A program made the position numbers and the translations under genes. A stretch of DNA of 64,000 nucleotides from Bombardia bombarda (lineage: Eukaryota; Ascomycota; Sordariomycetes; Sordariales; Lasiosphaeriaceae): NCBI GenBank assembly GCA_030512295.1, contig JAULSR010000001.1, positions 1,426,001 through 1,490,000 on the forward strand. The letters are read 5' to 3'. The notes beneath the pieces are model-generated. The model had not been told where the DNA came from and ran no database searches. It worked only from the letters and a program-made list of their open reading frames with translations. Below, piece after piece: positions 34,218 to 45,410 of this stretch. Position 1 is the first letter of the stretch; each line of letters opens with the position of its first letter.

Positions 34218-35270
34218 ATGTCGACCACAGCTGCCGTCAACCAAGCCGGACCCGAGCCGATGGTCTAGAACCCCACCGGCTCGGTGTCAGCCACCGACGA
34301 TGCTGCTGCTGCTGCTGCCGCCGCCGCCGCCGCCAATCCCGCTGCCGACGACGCCGCCACTGCCACCGCCAAAGACGCTGCCGACGACGTCGCCACTGCC
34401 ACCGCCAAAGACGCTGCTGATGCTGATGCTGATGCCACCGCCAAGACCGCTGCTGCTAAAGCTAAGGTCGCTGCTGCTAAAGCTAAGGTCGCTGCTGCTA
34501 AAGCTAAGGTCGCTGCTGCTAAGGCCGAGCTCGCTGCTGCTAAGGCCCAGCTCGCTGCTGCCAAAGCCAAGGTCGCTGCTGTCAAGGCCAAGGCCGCTGC
34601 TGCCAAAGCCAAGGCCGCTGCTGTCAAGGCCAATGTCGCTACCGCTAAGGCCGAGGTCGCTGCCGCCGCCGCCAATGCCGCCGCCCCCGGGCCTACCGTG
34701 ACCCAAGCCAAGGCCACCCCAGGCGTCAGCATGGGACCGGTCGGGCACGGTAGCCTGGGTGGCGCTGACAGTGGCAACGGAGAAGAGGACATGGGCGATC
34801 TTAAGGACGATTTGGAACCGGTTGTAGAGTCGAGCTATCTCGCCGATGACGGACGTTCCACGGAGGGCTCAGAAAGCGAGTCAGAACAGTCCGACGGAGA
34901 TCGTTCCATAAAGAGCGCAGGAAGCGAGACAGATCATATGTTCGTCGATGGGGATGAGATGGTAGTCGACGACGTCTCAGAGTCAACTAGGGATTCCTCA
35001 AGCGATACCGACATGGTGTCAATCAGGTCGTCTGAGCGAGAGAGCAGCAAGCGGGCTGCATCGGCCGACCCGGTGGTCTCCCAGCCGATTAAGAGGCCAT
35101 GCCTTTCTAAAAAGCGGGCACCACGAAGAGAGGTGGTTTCCCGGGCGATCAAAATGCCACATCTGTCTGGACCAGAATACATGAGAAGGGAAATGTACAA
35201 GAAGTTCCAGAAGAAGGCGAGACAAAACATGTCGATACAGGCGGTTGTCACCTGGCCGACCAAGAGGTGA
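34218..35270 (+). CDS. Ala/Lys-repeat nuclear-like protein, frame crossed by TAG at codon 17
   Basis: I recognise no family. From the ATG at 34218 (context AAAATG) the frame reads 16 codons to a TAG at 34266-34268, then stays open in the same frame to TGA at 35268-35270. After the stop come a poly-Ala stretch and a run of Lys-Ala heptads (KAKVAAA units, residues about 75-155) resembling the tails of linker histones or LEA-type helices. Then follow an acidic Ser/Glu/Asp region and a basic C-terminus (QPIKRPCLSKKRAPRREVVS). No ATG follows the TAG until far downstream. The frame is therefore read through, edited, spliced from an upstream exon into the CAG at 34288-34290, or dead. Shifted frames give Leu/Pro polymers and are rejected. 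Confidence 0.5.
34449..34511 (+). repeat. Three perfect 21-base coding repeats (AAAKAKV unit)
   Basis: Copies at 34449-34469, 34470-34490 and 34491-34511 are identical. Degenerate copies continue to about 34690. Perfect DNA identity suggests recent expansion. Confidence 0.9.
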
Positions 35271-35679
35271 CGCCTGTAGAGGGCTGCCAAAGGAACCAGG
35301 AGACGAGATGCAATTTGGAGGCGGCTCTGGTAGTCCTCTAGATTGGCACCAAAAGTTCGACACCACCGCCAGCCTGCCAACTTTCTCCCGACCGCTCAGC
35401 GTTTTGTCACCCACAATTGAAGCCCAGCTCAGGTTCCCGCCACTAGCCCAATTTTTTTTTACAAAAACGAAAGTTGACCATTCACTCAAAAGCGACTACC
35501 TGGTACCATTCAATGTCATTTTTCTACAGTCGCCACTTCCCGCCTCGATAATTTTCAGCCATTCTCCCAAAGTCACTGTCAACACCCCGCAGCGACCACC
35601 GATGATAAGAATCGACACCCTTCCTCTTCTCAGATTATTATCTTCGCCAGATCATTAAATTCGCCTTAAGTCGACCACA

Positions 35680-37758
35680 ATGGTACCTACATCCAATCTC
35701 AACTCGGCCCCACGTAAGCGTGGCTCCCGGAGCCGACGGCACAATAGAGGCCAGGGACCTCCAGATTTGTCATTGGCGAACAGGGTGGCTATTCCATCTC
35801 ACCTTGCCCGGTGTCCTAGTGGACCAGCCAGAAATTCTTCCAACGGCGAGCAGAGTGCACCCGCGGGCAGCAATTTTGACGGCAGTATTCTTGACAACAG
35901 CGTTCTTGACAGCAGCAACAGAGATTTACAGTCTGGTATTGACACACGAACTGACATGCTCCAATCTAGATACGAAGACGGAGAGGTGCGTCGATATGGC
36001 GCCGGCGAATCTTACCGACCGTACAATAGAGACCGCTCGCCTCGCCCGGTCCGCTCACCACGTCCCAACCGGAGCCCTATGAGAGAGAGAGGACGAACCC
36101 CTCCACCACCAGGAGGCAGCGACAGCTATATCCCCGGAAGATCACCCCGCCGCCGATCCCGTAGTGCGGATCTTTTCCGACGTCGTGAGCGATCCAGAGA
36201 AGCTGAGAATTGGCGTCGACGTGATCGCACTCCGAGCCGGACCCGCCCGCGGAGCCCTGTTCGCCGTATTTCTCCACCACCACCCAGACGGAGTCCACTG
36301 CGACGCAGCCCTCCACCTATGCGCTTCCAGTCTCCCCGGAGGGAACTTGACCGAAATGACAGAGTTCGATCACCCCGCTGGGACTTCGATTCTCGAGACA
36401 TTAGGCGGAGATCACGGTCGCCATTTGACAGAGACCGACTGAGGCGCAACCGCTCCCCACTGAGACGGTCGCCCCCACCAGTTGGACCACGCGGAGGTTC
36501 ATACCGTCCTCGCTCTCGAAGCCCTGAGCGGCGTGATCGTGATGATCGGTTTGGCCCGCCAGCCTACCGACGCCCATCGCCCCCACCAAGAGACTCGGTC
36601 AACTCATCTGCCATTCCGTCCCGGTCTGTTTCTGGTAGATCTTCTCCCCGACCTGATTCTCGTCGAGAGCGAGAGGACCGATCCCGACCACAGTCTCCCG
36701 TCCGGTCTCCTCATCATGTACAGCTTCCACCTACGACTGTGCCTGCCCCCGCTCCCACGTCGTCGGCACCTGGACTCGCGGCCGTCTCTACACCTGCACC
36801 CACGCCTACCCCCGCGCGCGTATCTACACCTGCACCCGTATCCGCATCTACATCCGCGCCTGTATCTGCGCCTACCCCCGCACGCGTATCAACACCGGCA
36901 CGCGTATCCACGCCTATACCCGCACCACCCGCTACGGCTCCGGTTCCGGCTCCTACGTCCCTCCCTCCCGCCAGAGATGTTCGAGAGCCCCGAGAGCCAC
37001 CGAGGCAACCAGCGCAGGATAGAGCACCTACCCCTGTGAAGTCACCGCCCAGAGGCCCTGCGGCACTGAGAGCACCGCCTACCGGCCCCTCAGCCACGAG
37101 AAACTTCACAGCACCAACGGCACCGCAAAGCACCCAATCCAGCCGACATCCTCAGACTCCTAATGGCCATTCCCGCCCCGATATCACGAGCCCGACTGTA
37201 CCTCCTGCGGGTCCGCGAGGTTATGTGCCCCCCCGTGGAAGCGGGTTCGCCCAACGGGGAGGACGAGGTGCTTGGTCTTCCATGCCTCCACGACACATGT
37301 CCGGCTCATCTGTCTCCCCAACAATTCCACCGACCGGCCCCAGTGGCATTCCAACGGGACCAAGAGCAGCATCGGCCTCTGCTGCCCCCGCTCCCTCCCT
37401 CGCAACGAAACCTTTTAATCCGCCTACCGGTCCTGCAGCTCATAACCCATTACCGCGACAGACCCTTGTGCAGAGTCTGATGTCCACTATGCCAGCCATC
37501 ATCCCCGGCGGCAAGCTAGATCCATCTTTCCCATTGAATGGCGTGACCAAGGACCTCGAGCCGCACCACCGCAAGCTCAAGGAAGATGAAGATCGGGCAC
37601 GAGAAGAGCTGATGATAAAGCATGAGAAGCTCCGCAAGACTTTGCGCATATATAACAAGCTGGAGAGAGAGAGCAAGGCGTTTGAGCTCAAGAGCGACCT
37701 TAGCGAGAAGAGCCTGAAGAATCTTTCTGGCGAAGGGCTCGGCGGAGCCGCTTTCTGA
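35680..37758 (+). CDS. Arg/Ser- and Pro-rich protein with C-terminal coiled coil
   Basis: This single-exon frame of 692 residues starts at an ATG in context CACAATGG. Residues about 110-345 are dense in RS, SPRR and RDR motifs (SPRPVRSPRPNRSPMRERG, SRSPERRDRDDRFG), as in splicing-associated or RNA-granule proteins. Residues about 350-430 are a Thr/Pro/Ala linker. Repeated PPTGP motifs follow (IPPTGPSGIPTGP, FNPPTGPAAHNP). The C-terminus is a charged helix (HHRKLKEDEDRAREELMIKH, EKLRKTLRIYNKLERESKAF) likely to form a coiled coil. I cannot name the family. A role in RNA metabolism is inferred from composition alone. Confidence 0.75.
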   Translation: MVPTSNLNSAPRKRGSRSRRHNRGQGPPDLSLANRVAIPSHLARCPSGPARNSSNGEQSAPAGSNFDGSILDNSVLDSSNRDLQSGIDTRTDMLQSRYEDGEVRRYGAGESYRPYNRDRSPRPVRSPRPNRSPMRERGRTPPPPGGSDSYIPGRSPRRRSRSADLFRRRERSREAENWRRRDRTPSRTRPRSPVRRISPPPPRRSPLRRSPPPMRFQSPRRELDRNDRVRSPRWDFDSRDIRRRSRSPFDRDRLRRNRSPLRRSPPPVGPRGGSYRPRSRSPERRDRDDRFGPPAYRRPSPPPRDSVNSSAIPSRSVSGRSSPRPDSRREREDRSRPQSPVRSPHHVQLPPTTVPAPAPTSSAPGLAAVSTPAPTPTPARVSTPAPVSASTSAPVSAPTPARVSTPARVSTPIPAPPATAPVPAPTSLPPARDVREPREPPRQPAQDRAPTPVKSPPRGPAALRAPPTGPSATRNFTAPTAPQSTQSSRHPQTPNGHSRPDITSPTVPPAGPRGYVPPRGSGFAQRGGRGAWSSMPPRHMSGSSVSPTIPPTGPSGIPTGPRAASASAAPAPSLATKPFNPPTGPAAHNPLPRQTLVQSLMSTMPAIIPGGKLDPSFPLNGVTKDLEPHHRKLKEDEDRAREELMIKHEKLRKTLRIYNKLERESKAFELKSDLSEKSLKNLSGEGLGGAAF

Positions 37759-39867
37759 TTGGTGGTATTGGCCCTGTGTAGGAACAATGTATCATAGTTA
37801 TCACGGGCGCTAGAGAATGAGCGCGATTCATTGGAGGGCGGGAGTATGGAACCCGTTATCAGGTTCATGGTATGTCTTGGAGGCAAAGCTTTTGATTCAG
37901 ACTGGCTGGGTTATCGGGAAAAGGGGGCTACGGTCATATTTTTATGAAGGCGCGAGGAATTCAGCAGCAGCAACATATTCTGGCAATGTCATATTTAATC
38001 CCAAGAACTTTTGGCGAGCGGTGTGGTTACATTGCAAGTCTGAAGAAAAGAGAAATAGAGCTGCAAAAACTATGCTTATTTAATTGACGGTTTCCGAGGT
38101 ATTTCTTTCGAGTTGATCACGACCCGACCCCCTGGAGGTGGGCTAGAGCTTGGTCATGACGCGGCACTTCTAAAAGAAAACAACAGAAAAAAACAAAAGA
38201 AAGAAACCAAAGAATCGCCGTCACCTTTGGAGTCAATTTTCCACTTCTCCTGATGAAGATTATGGCCTTTACTTAACAGCAGTTATCGTGCACGCTCTTT
38301 GTAATATCATTGTGTCAAAGATGCATCTTACCATCCCCCCACGGCTCTACCTCTTCCCAGTCCAGGAGGTCTGCAAGCTGCCATGTGCTCCTGACCAACC
38401 TGGCCTGGCAAAAGGCTCTCATGCAATAAACTCATCAGCCACTGCCGCCAGCCATATCGGAAGACGGGAGACGATATCACACGACGGGTGGGCAGCGGCG
38501 GTGAGAACAGACCCTGGACAGCCAGCTGGCCAGGGCAAAAAGAAGACAAATCTACAATGCAATCAGATCTTCCACTGCCGCCTGTCAATAAACCTTGACA
38601 GCGATATGTCTGAAGAATAAGGAGGCGCAATGCGTGCGAGGCAAGGACGGCGGCGTTGTCATCACGCCAGGTCAGCGAGTAAGCACCATCCCCAAGCCAG
38701 CCAGGTAGTAATACCCATAACAACAACCACGAGCTCTCCATTCTGCTAGCTGGCCTGGTCAAGTTCAACCATGCAACAGACTAAGACTCATTGTAACAGT
38801 AGATAGATAGATAGATGATATGTCGTTGCCGCCGCCGCCGCCGCCGCAGCAAACTTTTCATTTCCCACGTGAGGAGGGGATTACGAGACCAATATCAACA
38901 AAATCAAATGAACTAAAAATATGAATCATGAGCCATATGTGCGAGTGGCCAGCCTTGAGATGAGTTATTCCAGTGAAATAGATGGAATTGCTGTATGGAA
39001 CAAGATTTGTTCCCATACTTGAGCAGTAGTCAGATCATCAGACTCAAGATCCGTACACGCTCGGTCCCAGTCATCTTATCTACCATATATATGTATGAGA
39101 GAGAGTGTGCGTGTGTGTGTTTGTATGCCTCATGGCCAATTACTTACTCACTTTCAGTTGTGAGTCATCTGGGCTGTTACTGAAATACATGGTCAATTTA
39201 CAAAACGTGCCCGAACTCTTTCGGCGAATAAAATAATCCCTCATATCTCGTGATATGCCAATCCAACAGCTTATTCATCTTCCCCAGTACGGATACGTAC
39301 GTTTGGCCACCTACCTACCAACTTTGCCACCGTGAAGGGTCGACCAATGCTGGATTGCATCGCAAATCCAGGCAAGGCTGGGCTGGAGAAAATTTTCATA
39401 TGAGACCACAAGACAAAGAGAAACATCCACCCATGCACACGTGTCTGTCTCACTGGCAATCCCGAGAAGGCCAAGAATAATTGTGTCCGCGAAGCCACGG
39501 AAGCCAATCACGAATTAACTTTTGATATACAAGAGCCACGGTCGAAATAGCTTTACATTCCCTGGTACTCTCCAGTGGGCAATAAACAAGGTTGATTACA
39601 ACCATGGATGATCCAAGATAGACAGCTAACCAAATTCACAAGTGGGGGAACTCCCAAAATGTCCCAGATCTTTTTCTATTAACCCATACTAGCCTAGACT
39701 ACCTAAACATCCGCGCAAAAAAAGCTACATACCCGTTTCCGAGTTTCCGTGTGCCTTGCTGGTGGTCCATTTTACCTAGGAGTGGAGAGAGAAAAGAAGC
39801 TCAATGGACTCGGGTTTGCATTACGTTACAAGTGTGGCGAAAACACGGAGGTAGAAGCGCAGCAAAT
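37759..39867. other. Intergenic region (convergent: RS-rich gene / GAPDH)
   Basis: This 2.1-kb region has no supported gene. It contains short GATA and GCC microsatellites near 38803-38850. Confidence 0.4.
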
Positions 39868-41042
39868 TCACTTGCTGGCGTCAACCTTGGCAACGTAGGC
39901 AAGGAGGTCGAGGACACGACGGCTGTAGCCCCACTCGTTGTCGTACCAGCTGACAAGCTTGACGAAGTTGGCGTTGAGGGCGATACCGGCCTTGGCATCG
40001 AAGATGGAGGAGTGGGGGTTGCCGTTCATGTCGCTGGAGACGATCTCGTCCTCGGTGTAAGCGAGAATGCCTGGTGGTTGTGACGGTTGGTTAGTAAGAT
40101 GACTTTCAACTACCAAAAGAAGCGGGAGGAAACTCACCCTTGAGGGGACCGTTGGCAGCCTCCTTGATGGCGGCCTTGATCTCATCGTAGCTGGCACCCT
40201 TCTCGATGCGGACAGTCAAGTCGACAACCGAGACGTTGGAGGTAGGGACACGCATAGACATGCCGGTAAGCTTGCCGTTAAGCTCGGGGATGACCTTGCC
40301 GACAGCCTTGGCGGCACCGGTGCTGGAGGGGATGATGTTCTGGGCAGCGCCACGGCCACCACGCCAGTCCTTGGCGGAGGGACCATCGACGGTCTTCTGG
40401 GTGGCGGTGTAGGAGTGGACGGTGGTCATGAGGCCCTCAATGATGGTGAACTTGTCGTTGATGACCTTGGCGAGGGGAGCCAGGCAGTTGGTGGTGCACG
40501 AGGCGTTAGAGATGACGTCGGCGCTGCCGTCGTAGGTCTTCTCGTTGACACCCATCACGTACATGGGGGCATCGGCCGAGGGGGCCGAGATGATGACCTT
40601 CTTGGCACCACCCTTCAAGTGAGCGCTGGCCTTCTCCTTGGTGGTGAAGACGCCGGTGGACTCGACAATATAGTAGGCACCGGTGTCCTTCCAGGGGATG
40701 GCGGAGGGGTCGCGCTCAGTGTAGAACTTGACGCGCTTGCCATTGACAATCAGGTCGCTGCCCTCGACGGAGACGGTGCCCTTAAAGTTGCCGTGGGTAG
40801 AGTCATACTTGAGCATGTACTCCTGGAGAGAGAGAAACAAGGCGGGTCAGCTCTGAAGGTACGCGGAGATATAAAGTGTAGTCAAGCAAGGATAGGGGGG
40901 AAGCACAAAAACTTACAGCGTACTTGGGGTCGATAAAGGGGTCGTTGACGGCAACGATCTCGATATCGTCGTGCTCGACAGCGTTGCGGAAGACAATGCG
41001 ACCGATACGACCGAAGCCGTTGATGCCAACCTTGATAGCCAT
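39868..41042 (-). CDS. gpdA: Glyceraldehyde-3-phosphate dehydrogenase
   Basis: This glycolytic enzyme converts glyceraldehyde-3-phosphate, NAD+ and phosphate to 1,3-bisphosphoglycerate in the cytosol. Exons are 41042-40917, 40822-40138 and 40070-39868, giving 337 residues, the usual length. The NAD-binding start is MAIKVGINGFGRIGRIVFRN. The active-site Cys lies in SNASCTTNCLAP, and the phosphate-binding and catalytic region in SSTGAAKAVGKVIPELNGK. The C-terminal SWYDNEWGYSRRVLDLLAYV is diagnostic. All introns have canonical GTAAGT/GTGAGT donors. Codon choice is strongly C-ending, as expected of a highly expressed gene. Confidence 0.97.
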
Positions 41043-44000
41043 ATTTGTGTCTGTTTGGTACGAAAGAAGGTGATGGTAAGCAAAGGTTAACCTGGCAAGC
41101 GAAGGAACTCCTCTGGTTTGCAAGCTGGAGCTGTAGCAGTTGGAGCAGCGGGCCACTGACGACTTGGGATGATGACGAGGGGCTGGAGGGAGGGTATTGG
41201 TGATGAAGAATAACAATGGACAGAGGACAGGAACTCTGAGACAGGGACGGAGGAGATGAAAGGTTTTTAAATGCTCAGGCTGACGGGACGTGGGAGCGGG
41301 CAATAATTGGTAGGTTCTCTCGAGAAGGTCCGATGCGGGCGGGGTGGTTTGAAGGGGGCTTGGAAGGGAGGGTGCGGGGTTGCAAAGCTGCGAGAAGCAA
41401 GAGCGGGGAGCTGTATAATTGGCCTATTGGGGTTATCAATGGCTTACCAGGTAGGATGAGGAATTTGTTTGTGGTGTTTGTGAGCAGGAGCAAGGCACGA
41501 TGGACTTGCTGTGTTTAAGAGAGGTGATGTTATCTTGCGAGGCACTGAGAAGGAGCAAGTGGGAGAGAGGGAGAGAGGGGTTGGTGGTGGCATGAGCGAG
41601 CGAGATAAAAAAGGTTGAGCAAACAAGGTGGGGTGCTTTTTTCTCCCACCAGCAGCTACGACTGGGCGGTTGCATCACAGAGCGGGGCAGGGAGCTCGCC
41701 GCTGATAGTGCGCGACATCGCAGGGCCCCTCCAAAGCCTTGCGAGGCGACGCCAAGCATGCGTCTGGGTGCAGCCCCCATTGCAGCACTCCTATGCCCGA
41801 GACACGGTGAGACAGGCGGCGGGTTGCGCGAATACGAGCGACGGGGCTAGAGACGCGGGTGAGGTATTTTCATAGCTCAATGGGCGTCGGCGTCCCGGTA
41901 ACGCATTCGCCACAGCCTGGTCCAGTACCTACATTAGTTTACGTGGTTGACGGAGATGTTGGTTTGGGAACAGTCCGCAGTTGAGAACTGGAGTGGTGGT
42001 GTGTCAGCAAAGCCCGCGGTGGGCGTGGTGGGCATGGTGGGCATGGTGTGCGTGGTGTGGTAGCGTGCTAACACGCCGGTCCGGACTCCGAATGGCAGAT
42101 TGCAAGGTAGAAGGTTGACAGGAATCTCTTGGCATGAGTGCTTAGCAGGTCTGGGCTGGCCTTGTTGAAATCGCTCATCTCATCTTATTCTCGCTACGTC
42201 TGAAACTTCATTCATGGCGTATTGATTCTGTGGTCTCTTGTTTAAAAGTAGCGGCCTAACACGTCTAGGCCTGAGAGTAGCTCGTCCTGTCGCCGACTAG
42301 GAAAAGCGTAGGCAGGAAACCCGGCAGGAAACGGACGACACGGCTAATGATGGGACAATAACCACGGTAAACTCGGCTCACGGGCGACCATGGCCGAGCT
42401 CATATTTGTTTTTCGTGTTTTTGGCTGGCTGGCTGGCTGGCTGGCTGGGTGTTGATGTTCCGGGCATGGACTCCGACCACCAAATGGAGTTTTGGTCGAT
42501 GTCTGTTATTACCTCATCATCATCTGGAACAACAAAACGCACGAGGCAACGCACGAGGTCTGGTAGCATCATCTGAGAGGTCGGTCGAGCCTTCCTTCCC
42601 CGAGTCCAGCTGCCCACTCTTGCCCACTGTGGTCTCTGTGGTCTCTGCTGTGCATTGTCTGGCAGCCGTCAGCCCCTGGAGTCGGACCGTTCCAGTCGCC
42701 GCAGTCGCCGCTATCGTGCTGTTGTTGGGTGCCGTCGACTGTCGTGCGGCCTGTCAGTTATTGTGCTTGTCATCACGCCACGCTTCACGCCACTTATTAT
42801 GCCGCATTTCCATCCAAGGTTGCGAGGATTGGGAGAGTCTCATCCGACCTAGCCTATCAATCATTCTTATCAATCATGTAAATCATGTAAATCCTACTGC
42901 GACATGTCCCGACATCTTTAACTAACATCCGCTCACTTGATTCACTTGATTCATTGCCATTAATACCATGGTCCATAATCTTCTCAACTTATCGCTTCGA
43001 CCACCCCTTTTCGTGTTGTCGAGATGAATTGTATGCGTTGAGGAACATAGCCGCTAGATTGAGTTCGCTGACGTCATGTCGTAGCTACCCCGAGAGCCAC
43101 AGAGGGGAAGCTATGGGTCCCGGGTAGGTTGCTTGAAGTTTGGGGGACAGAGACGACGAGGATGAAGCTCTCAACCTACAACAGCTCGGATCCCAGCAGA
43201 CTGCAAGCCAAAAACCCTCATATCGCCAGGATCAAAGCTGTTGGCCCAGGAGGGATACTCGATGAACGCAAAGCAGCACTATTGGGTCTTTTTGAGTCCT
43301 GACTAGATCCAAGAACCAGACAGAGATGTGGGATGGTGGATGGGATGAGCAGCAGCAGCAGTCAAATCAGCATTGTGTCGTCGTCCCTCAGCCAACCAAC
43401 CATCGCGCGCTGTACCCCCAATTTTTCTTTATCTCTCTTCCCACCGCCGCCCCCGGATCCCCAATCTGGACCAAGTCATGTTCATCCATATGCCGGGCCA
43501 TCCGGCAACCCGTCCAGCGAAGGCACGACTGCGTCTAAATGAACTAACTCTTGACAGTGGTTGGCTGGCAACGGCTTTGATCTTGGGAGGATTATGAGAT
43601 ATTTACATTATGAGTTGGTTTTGTTATCGGGAGTTGGTGTCGTTTGCACATTCGGTATACTCTGCGTGAATACCGGTGTCTGAAGATATATTCAAGAGTA
43701 GGTAGGTAATTATGTAACTGGAAATGGCCTAAGTTGTCGTGAGATAAGTCTGGGTTTAACATTCTCATAATCACAGCATGAAACACCATAATATGAAATG
43801 ACTTGTTAATTTTATGAATTCGTCAAGAATAACGCAATCAGGAGGAATTATCTCAACCTCCTCCTTCCCAAAGGGTATCTTTCTATACCTTTTCCCAGCC
43901 ATGCTATGCAGTAATCCTCAAACCCCGCGTGACCACTCTTCACTACTTCACTACGCATACCCTTGAACAGAAACAACCCCAATAACCAAAATATGCAAGC

Positions 44001-44723
44001 ATGTAAAAAGAAATGAAAGCCTGGCCTCCTCGACTTTCTCCAGAGACAGGCAGAGCCATAACTGCCCGACCATGATGTTTCCGACAGCAACATGCTGCGG
44101 AAAAGAAAGAAAGCAACCCAGAAACGACCTCCCATATTATCGTGTAGAAACGACCCCAAACCAGCCATCATGGCAATATGCTCCCTGAAAAAAACTGAAA
44201 AAAAAAAAGAAACCGAAAAGAAATCCCCGTGTCGCTCCCGTGTATGCAAATGACTGACTTGAAGACCAGCCTCTACCGCATATGCCATCCTAGAATCTTC
44301 AAAAAAGAAAATATTCCTCGCCGTGATATGCACCCCAAAGACCAGTCTCGGCTGAAGAATGCCTTCAGAAATCCCGAAATAAAGCAAACCCAACCCAACA
44401 CCGCCCCTGGAAAATATCCAACCATTCATCCATCCATCAAATCCAACCAGCAGATAAACCCTCACTCCAAACCCTTCACTCAAGGAGACTCAAAAGAACC
44501 ACACAGACACGACAGATCCCCAACCCATCAACGGTGTGTCTTTTCATTGTCTTCGGTGTATATCATCAATCACCCTCTCCATATCTCCGATATTAGCGGC
44601 ATCAGCAATATGAGGAGCGGCAGAGTGCAAAGCAGCAGCAGCAGCATCCTCAGCAGCAACCGCAGCAAAGAATCTCCTCGCTTCTTCTGGTGACATTAAC
44701 CCGTCGACGTTGAAGGGTTCACT
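41043..44723. other. Long intergenic region (GAPDH upstream / Gln-rich gene downstream)
   Basis: This 3.7-kb region has no frame I trust. The GAPDH leader and promoter occupy at least 41043-41700, with a TTTAAA-like element near 41264 and CT-rich tracts. A (GGCT)n run is at 42423-42448 and GGTGGGCAT-type repeats near 42015-42060. The A-rich sequence at 44180-44215 may be in the 3' flank of the Gln-rich gene. Confidence 0.4.
42423..42448. repeat. (GGCT)n microsatellite
   Basis: Six consecutive GGCT units are visible in non-coding sequence. Confidence 0.85.
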
Positions 44724-45370
44724 TCAGTTGACATCGCCAAACAGGGGTTCGGCGTCATTTGGGTCGCTATTAAGGTCCTGTGCCCAATCTATCTCTTGGA
44801 CGATGTTTTGGGGGTTGCTTGTCGATCCAGCGGCGGCAGCAGCTGGTGAAGGAGCAATAGGAGCTGGTGCAGCAGGGGCAGCAGCAACAGCAACAGCAGC
44901 AGCAGCAATAGGGGCCAGTACAACAGGGGCAGCAGCAACCGGGGCAGCAGCAACCGGGGCAGCAGTAACCGGGGCAGCAGTAACCGGGGCAGCAGTAGCC
45001 GGAACAGGAAGATGAAGTCCACCAGACGACTCTCCCTGATGATGCTGATGCTGATGCTGATGCTGGCGCTGACCTCGCTTTGGGAGTTTGGCCGCGGCGC
45101 CATTGTTGTGAGAGCTAGACGCAGCAGCAGCAACTGGGGCAGCAGCAGCAACCGGGGCATAATCAGTTAAAGGAGGACCAGTCCACGGACTAGGGAGATA
45201 AAGATTACCAGCTATCTGTCCATACCAGTTTTTCTTTTTCTCTTGTAACTCGGCCGCGGCCGTTGCTGCGGTAACAGTAGCGTCACCAAACAAATCGCCG
45301 TCGTCTCCATCTTCATCCTCCTCCTTCTCCTGGTGCTGCTCTTCCTGCTCTTCCACATGCTCCTGCTGAC

Positions 45371-45410
<40 letters not shown>

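Noticed and set aside
34192..34701. Leu/Pro-repeat open frames overlapping the Ala/Lys gene
   Set aside because: They are frame-shifted shadows of a GCT/GCC/AAG repeat; only the Ala/Lys frame continues into balanced acidic and basic sequence.
43848..44483. 211-codon minus-strand frame
   Set aside because: Phe/Gly-rich reading of A/T-rich 3' flank; no start, domain or neighbour support.
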